NCBI RefSeq assembly: GCF_022869805.1
Contig: NZ_CP094974.1
Span: 1-64,000 of the forward strand
Origin: Halosolutus halophilus
GTDB taxonomy: Archaea > Halobacteriota > Halobacteria > Halobacteriales > Natrialbaceae
DNA: 64,000 nt
Reading direction: 5' to 3'
The notes below the pieces were generated by a model. It did no database searches and was not told the origin of the DNA. It saw only the letters and a list, made by a program, of their open reading frames with translations. The position numbers and the translations under genes are program-made. The stretch's first letter is position 1. The number at the start of each line of letters is the position of its first letter. Positions 60,059-64,000 of this stretch are shown here, one piece after another.

Positions 60059-60156
60059 CCGCCGTTGGCCGTATCCGAACGGATCGTCGTCTACTCCGAG
60101 TTCGTCGAAACCACCGATCCGAAACGGCGAGGTGGCTCGATCGCGTCCGTTCGAGC

Positions 60157-60270
60157 GTGACCGACGATCCGTCAGACGAGCAGCCACGACGCGAGTGTGC
60201 AGTCTGTGGTGCCGACGTTCCGATTGCGATCTATCGTGAGCACCTGCTCAAGGAGTGTCCCGGTCCCTAG
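60157..60270 (+). CDS. Zinc-finger microprotein
   Basis: A 37-residue GTG-started protein, MTDDPSDEQPRRECAVCGAD, then VPIAIYREHLLKECPGP. C14/C17 with H29 and C34 form a CCHC-type knuckle. The frame lies about 100 nt after the HTH_10 regulator and is the only well-formed protein sequence in that gap. It is comparable to other haloarchaeal zinc microproteins. Function unknown. Confidence 0.5.
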   Translation: MTDDPSDEQPRRECAVCGADVPIAIYREHLLKECPGP

Positions 60271-60292
60271 TCGACGGGGAAAAATCGTGGGT

Positions 60293-60892
60293 TCAGGCCC
60301 CGCGCGGTTCGGTCGCGGGCTGGTCTGCCTCGCCGACCGGCCGGCCGGCGTAGGCGACGACCGCCATCGAGATGCCGGTCATGAAGAGGCTGATGCCGAC
60401 GAGCAGTCCGATCGCCCAGGCCGCACTGGCCGGGAAGCCGGCCCAGAGGAGGCCCGCGAGGACGATCGAGATGACGCCGCTGACGGCGACTGCCGCGCGA
60501 CCGGGCTGGTCGGCCATCCGCACCGCCATCGCCAGTTCCGCGACGCCGTCGACCAGCAGGTACGCGACGAGCAGAAGTGTCAGCGTTACCAGCGCGACGA
60601 CCGGGTTGACGAGCAGAGCGAGACCGGCGATCACCGAGACGACGGCGAGGGTCACCTGCCAGAGCGACCCCTTCCAACCGCGTGCCGTGAACGCGTGCGC
60701 GCCGTGGACGAGACCGCTCAGGACGAGCAGGCCGCCGAGAACGAGCGCGATCGAGATCCCCGCGACGAACGGGAGGGCGATCGCGAGGAGGCCGATCAAT
60801 CCGACGACGCCGCCGGCGATCGCGAGCGTGCGCCATCCACGCTCGACGGTGTATTCCGCGGCCGAGTCGCTATCGGTTGTAACTGAGTTCAT
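60293..60892 (-). CDS. HdeD/DUF308 family membrane protein
   Basis: A 199-residue protein with six predicted membrane helices in three repeated pairs. Examples are LAIAGGVVGLIGLLAIALPF, IALVLGGLLVLSGLVHGAHA and VTLAVVSVIAGLALLVNPVV, then the region ALVTLTLLLVAYLLVDGVAE and the last pair (VSGVISIVLAGLLWAGFPAS, AIGLLVGISLFMTGISMAVV). This is the HdeD/DUF308 pattern. Bacterial HdeD helps in acid resistance; the archaeal role is unknown. The start is MNSVTTDSDSAAEY at 60892; an AT-rich AAGATAAACAC patch at 60926-60936 lies upstream on its strand. Confidence 0.88.
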   Translation of the reverse strand: MNSVTTDSDSAAEYTVERGWRTLAIAGGVVGLIGLLAIALPFVAGISIALVLGGLLVLSGLVHGAHAFTARGWKGSLWQVTLAVVSVIAGLALLVNPVVALVTLTLLLVAYLLVDGVAELAMAVRMADQPGRAAVAVSGVISIVLAGLLWAGFPASAAWAIGLLVGISLFMTGISMAVVAYAGRPVGEADQPATEPRGA

Positions 60893-61052
60893 TGTAGTCT
60901 CCGTCACACCCTACGTCGTGTGAGAAGATAAACACGTCTTCACGATTTGCCGGTCTATCCGATCGCCGAACCGGTCCGCGATCGGGAAGAAGATCGGTCC
61001 GATCGCGGTTGCGACGCTTCTGTGGGGTCTCGGCGTGTGCGGTCCGGGCCGA

Positions 61053-62810
61053 CTACTTCTCCTCGACGTGGCGGATCTCGCAGGCGATCCCGCGCGTGCT
61101 CTCTCTCATCTCGCGGCCGAACATCTCGGCGCGGCCGACGCCGAAGGCCTTCGGCCCCTCGACGACGACCTCGTCGCCCACGCGGACGTCCTCGTCGGCG
61201 TCGACGACGCCGGGCGCGAGCACGCTCCCGTGGGGGACGAAGCCGTCGATCTCGACGCGCTTCGTGGGGGCGTCGCTGTCGACCCACCGCTTCGCACCCG
61301 CCAGCGTAAAGGAGAGGGTCCCGTACTGGGGCACCATCGTGGCGAGTTGGGTGTCGTCGCGATCGCGAACCTGGATCTTCGGGTAGCGGCTGGTCGTCCG
61401 AATGTCGTCGAAGAGGTCGTCGCCGGCCCCGTCGCCGAACAGGTAGTCCGCGATTGCGCGGACGGTGTTGTGCTCGCGGTCGCGCTTGGAGTACTTCAGT
61501 TCGCCCGCGAGCGCCTCCGAGAGGTTCGAGATCGACTCGTCGTCGGTGGGGTGACCGCCCTCGGGAACGGTGTAGGTGATATCGAGATCGAGGGCGTCTT
61601 CGACGCGCTCGACGATGTCGCGGTAGCCCTCGTCGGGGACGTGGGCGACGATCGACGGGTACTCGTTGCGCTCGAGGTACCGCTGCAGCACCTCGCTCAC
61701 GAACTCCTTCTCGTCTTCCGACCAGCGCCCGGTCACCACGGTGTCGTAGTGCTGGGCCGGATAGGTCGTTTCCAGTTCCTGCGGGACGACGCCGATCGGA
61801 CTGGTCATCGAGACGAGGTGGCCGCGCCACTGGATGGCGTCGTGAAACTGGCGGTGGCTCTGAGACTCGCTGTAGGGTTTCGTCGCCGAACACGGCACGA
61901 GCACGAGCGGGTTCGCAAAGCGGTTCCGGTAGCGCGTGGTGACCCGATCGGCGAACCGCTGGATTTCCACTCGCCGGAGCGTGTCCTCGGTCGCCGCGCT
62001 GATCTGCGAATCGCGGAGGATCGGGGTTCGTTCCTCGAGGTAGCCCCACTGGGAGTCCAGTTCCCGCATCGCGGCGGTGAGCCACTGGTCGTGGCGGGCC
62101 TGTCCCTCCACGTAGTCGCGAAGCCGGCCGTCCCGGATCCGCCGGCGGACGATCCCCAGTTCCGCTCGCAGAGCGTTGACGTTGTGCTCGGCGCAGTCCT
62201 CGCGGGTAAATTCCTCGCGCGGTTGCTGGCAGGCCGGGCAGGAACACGGCAACTCCTCCAGGTCTTCGAGGAAGTACGCCTCGTCGGTCGTGAGGTACCG
62301 GCCCTCGGTGCCCTTCACGACGGCCGCGGTCTCGTCGAACAGGTCGACGCCGGCGTAGGCGAGCAGGGCGACGTTCCGGGGGGTCGCGACGCCCGAGAAG
62401 AGGAGGGCCGTGTCGGTGGGAATCGCCTCGCGGACGTTCACGACGGCCTCGACGAGCGCCGCACCGTGGCCCGTTACGGACTGGCCGTTCGAGAGCGCGT
62501 AGGCGTCGGTGCCCTGGGCTTCCGCACCGTCGCTCGAGACGACGGCGACGCTGGGGTAGTCGACGTCCGGGTGCTCGACGGCGAACGATTCCCGGACCTC
62601 CGCGGCGGTGCCGCCGGGAAACGCCCGGTGGGGCAGGACGGTGAGCGTCGACTCGTCGCCCTCGGGGACCTCGCGGGCCGCCGACCAGAGCGATCCCGCG
62701 TCCTCGAGGACGTCGTCGACGAGCGCGGGCGTCGTCCGGGGCGACGCGAGGCGGAGTTCGCCCACGCGCGCGGCCCCGTCGCGTGCGTGTACTTCGAAGT
62801 ACTCGGTCAT
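61053..62810 (-). CDS. arcS: Archaeosine synthase ArcS (alpha subunit)
   Basis: A 585-residue protein homologous to tRNA-guanine transglycosylase. The TGT-like N-terminal half includes FSGVATPRNVALLAYAGVDL, and the zinc-binding motif is SCPACQQPREEFTREDCAEHN (C, C, C and H). The characteristic ArcS segment LVLVPCSATKPYSESQSHRQ is followed by a PUA domain at the C-terminus (VEIDGFVPHGSVLAPGVVDA, KAFGVGRAEMFGREMRESTR). With the radical SAM partner RaSEA (30438-31538) it makes archaeosine at G15 of tRNA. ATG 62810 (MTEYFEVHARDGAARVGELR) is selected; the frame is open 116 codons further but basic. Confidence 0.95.
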   Translation of the reverse strand: MTEYFEVHARDGAARVGELRLASPRTTPALVDDVLEDAGSLWSAAREVPEGDESTLTVLPHRAFPGGTAAEVRESFAVEHPDVDYPSVAVVSSDGAEAQGTDAYALSNGQSVTGHGAALVEAVVNVREAIPTDTALLFSGVATPRNVALLAYAGVDLFDETAAVVKGTEGRYLTTDEAYFLEDLEELPCSCPACQQPREEFTREDCAEHNVNALRAELGIVRRRIRDGRLRDYVEGQARHDQWLTAAMRELDSQWGYLEERTPILRDSQISAATEDTLRRVEIQRFADRVTTRYRNRFANPLVLVPCSATKPYSESQSHRQFHDAIQWRGHLVSMTSPIGVVPQELETTYPAQHYDTVVTGRWSEDEKEFVSEVLQRYLERNEYPSIVAHVPDEGYRDIVERVEDALDLDITYTVPEGGHPTDDESISNLSEALAGELKYSKRDREHNTVRAIADYLFGDGAGDDLFDDIRTTSRYPKIQVRDRDDTQLATMVPQYGTLSFTLAGAKRWVDSDAPTKRVEIDGFVPHGSVLAPGVVDADEDVRVGDEVVVEGPKAFGVGRAEMFGREMRESTRGIACEIRHVEEK

Positions 62811-62920
62811 ACCCGATATGACCGCGGCGCGCGAAAGAGGTTGTCGATAGCCGTCGCGCCCCGATCGCCGACTGCACGCGGTCTCGAGTGCGCGATCGCT
62901 CGTGACGTCGCGACGGTGAC

Positions 62921-63316
62921 TCACGCACTCGCCGATCGGCGGGACCGCGGCCAGATCGCGACGAGCACGTAACAGAGACCGAGCAGTCGGGTCGCGGGGA
63001 CCACCCACGGCTTCGGCTCGATCTCGTCGGGGTTCTCGTAGGCCGTTCGCAACGCAGCGTCGAGGAACGCCTCCGGGAGCACGAGCGCCGGCAGCCCGAC
63101 GGTGCCGAACAGGGGCCGCAGGCCGGGCCACGCCGACTCCCAGTTCCACGCGAGCCACAGTCCGACGACCCCCTCGACCCGGGCTATCGGGAGCGTCCAG
63201 ACCCGCAGTCGGGCGGTCCCGGGGTTCTCGAACGCGAGCAGTTCGCCCCGGGTCACGATCCGATCAGGGGCGGCGATCTCGACGGTGGCGAGGAGCGCGA
63301 GCAGCAGTCGTCTCAT
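62921..63316 (-). CDS. Conserved membrane protein, unknown function
   Basis: A 131-residue protein with an N-terminal hydrophobic helix (MRRLLLALLATVEIAAPDRI) and further hydrophobic segments: VEGVVGLWLAWNWESAW, FGTVGLPALVLPEAFLDAAL and TRLLGLCYVLVAIW. Tryptophan-rich spacing and basic C-terminal end (RSRRSASA) fit a three- to four-helix membrane protein with the positive end inside. Start at ATG 63316. No family recognised. It is 110 nt upstream of arcS on the same strand. Confidence 0.7.
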   Translation of the reverse strand: MRRLLLALLATVEIAAPDRIVTRGELLAFENPGTARLRVWTLPIARVEGVVGLWLAWNWESAWPGLRPLFGTVGLPALVLPEAFLDAALRTAYENPDEIEPKPWVVPATRLLGLCYVLVAIWPRSRRSASA

Positions 63317-63420
63317 AGGGGGAGGGACACCGCCCGGAAGGAAAATACCTCCACCCATCCCCGGGTCCGATCGACTGGCGCATCCCGCGAGTTCAACAGC
63401 AGCGGACTCGTACGGATCGT

Positions 63421-63681
63421 ATGGCCCCAGCATCGAATCGCGGTTCGGACGGCGACCGTTCGGGCCAGCCGATCGATCCGGATCGAATCGTCGCGACGAT
63501 CCGTGCCGCTCCGCGGCCGGTCGTGAACACGCGATACCTCGCGAACGAACTCGACGTCCCGGTGGATGTCCTGTTCGATCGGCTCGAGTCGATGGCCGAC
63601 GACGGCCGTCTCGAGACGTTCGAGATCCGGGACCGGTTCCACTGCTGGTATCTATCGCTCGACGAGGACCTCGAAGCATAG
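63421..63681 (+). CDS. Small winged-helix protein
   Basis: An 86-residue protein with a disordered N-terminus (MAPASNRGSDGDRSGQPIDP) and a winged-HTH core: DRIVATIRAAPRPVVNTRYL, then ANELDVPVDVLFDRLESMAD and the wing RLETFEIRDRFHCWYLSLDE. Such single-wHTH proteins may be transcription regulators or partners of larger proteins. It is divergent from the membrane-protein gene, with 104 nt between them, and convergent with the TRAM gene. Confidence 0.75.
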   Translation: MAPASNRGSDGDRSGQPIDPDRIVATIRAAPRPVVNTRYLANELDVPVDVLFDRLESMADDGRLETFEIRDRFHCWYLSLDEDLEA

Positions 63682-63717
63682 CGAGCGGTGGCCCTCGTGC
63701 TGGTGCCGACAGCGGTC

Positions 63718-64000
63718 TCAGTCCCGATCGACGAAGGTCGCCGTCGCGGAGGTGTGCCCGCGGTTGAACGAGAGAATCTTGGCCCGGATCACGTCCGTCT
63801 CGGCGAGTCCGCCGGGCAGGTCCTCGACGAAGACGACGAACCCCTCGACCTTGCAGACGGCCTGGCGCTCGCCGGAGTGGTGGGTGGTGAACTCCTCGAT
63901 CGCGACCGTCCGGACGTCGCCGATCTCGACCGGCGGGTCGCGTTCCTGGGCTTCCCTGTGTCGGTCCCAGGACTCCCGTTGCTCTCCGGATCGTCCGCCG
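63718..64000 (-). CDS. TRAM domain protein (partial, cut by window end)
   Basis: The C-terminal 93 codons or so of a minus-strand gene whose start lies beyond the window. The visible part reads ...SWDRHREAQERDPPVEIGDV, a TRAM beta-barrel (EEFTTHHSGERQAVCKVEGF, VVFVEDLPGGLAETDVIRAK, ILSFNRGHTSATATFVDRD). The pattern G-ExxxVxVEDLxxGDxVxxxIxxxxxxxAxA is typical of TRAM domains, which bind RNA. Small TRAM proteins are common in haloarchaea and methanogens, where they act as RNA chaperone-like cold-shock proteins. Confidence 0.85.
   Translation of the reverse strand, partial: GGRSGEQRESWDRHREAQERDPPVEIGDVRTVAIEEFTTHHSGERQAVCKVEGFVVFVEDLPGGLAETDVIRAKILSFNRGHTSATATFVDRD

Noticed and set aside
1-64000. 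CRISPR arrays, rRNA and tRNA genes
   Set aside because: No regularly spaced direct repeats, and no tRNA-like T-arm (GGTTCGAATCC with the rest of the cloverleaf) or rRNA segments were recognised. This is a visual check only.

Overview
The window is chromosomal DNA of a haloarchaeon (class Halobacteria; Natrialbaceae is a guess). It is GC-rich apart from short AT-rich promoters. The proteins are strongly acidic, starts are often GTG or leaderless with a TATA-like box about 25-30 nt upstream, and there are many CxxC zinc microproteins. Marker genes include cetZ, SAMP/MoaD, F420 and archaeosine synthesis, HTH_10/Bat regulators and a HalOD1 protein. No rRNA, tRNA or CRISPR array was found.

Layout. 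0.4-7.4 kb: housekeeping genes (NurA, phosphoglycerate mutase, O-acetylhomoserine sulfhydrylase) with small haloarchaeal families and a decayed AbrB-like gene. 7.4-11.2 kb: a trkA/lrp block bracketed by inverted repeats, then a scar of decayed accessory DNA (a coding remnant, a truncated and frameshifted TnpB with its right-end hairpins and an inserted double-hairpin element, and a broken nucleotidyltransferase toxin-antitoxin pair). 11.2-20.1 kb: PDH E1-alpha, thymidylate kinase, an NDUFA9-like SDR, cetZ and the F420 genes cofC, cofG and cofH; two palindromic repeats lie between cofG and cofH. 20.2-31.9 kb: alpha/beta hydrolase, purC, acetamidase, purU, HalOD1, rhodanese, purS-purQ, an MFS transporter and RaSEA. 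32-48 kb: a LOV-Bat regulator, a tungsten AOR and a formate dehydrogenase, membrane proteins, regulators, a SAMP1-like protein and a glycosyltransferase. 48-49 kb: a winged-helix/GNAT protein. 49.1-50.5 kb: a long stretch with no convincing gene.

50.5-54.9 kb is the most interesting part. An Orc1/Cdc6-family ATPase gene is followed by a tight three-gene operon: a RecA/RadA-like protein without a P-loop, a small DUF8156-like protein, and a PolB2-type family B polymerase with an altered motif C and no visible exonuclease motifs. The orc promoter and the operon promoter share the same architecture: tandem TTCGGAA repeats placed 13 nt before the TATA-like box. I infer a co-regulated DNA-damage module comparable to the crenarchaeal Orc1-2/Dpo2 regulon and, by analogy, to bacterial ImuA-ImuB-DnaE2.

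55-60 kb: an overlapping signalling operon (multi-PAS/GAF histidine kinase, single-domain response regulator, REC-GAF-Bat-HTH_10 regulator). 60-64 kb: an HdeD-like membrane protein, archaeosine synthase ArcS (its partner RaSEA is at 30.4 kb), small proteins and a TRAM-domain protein cut by the window end.
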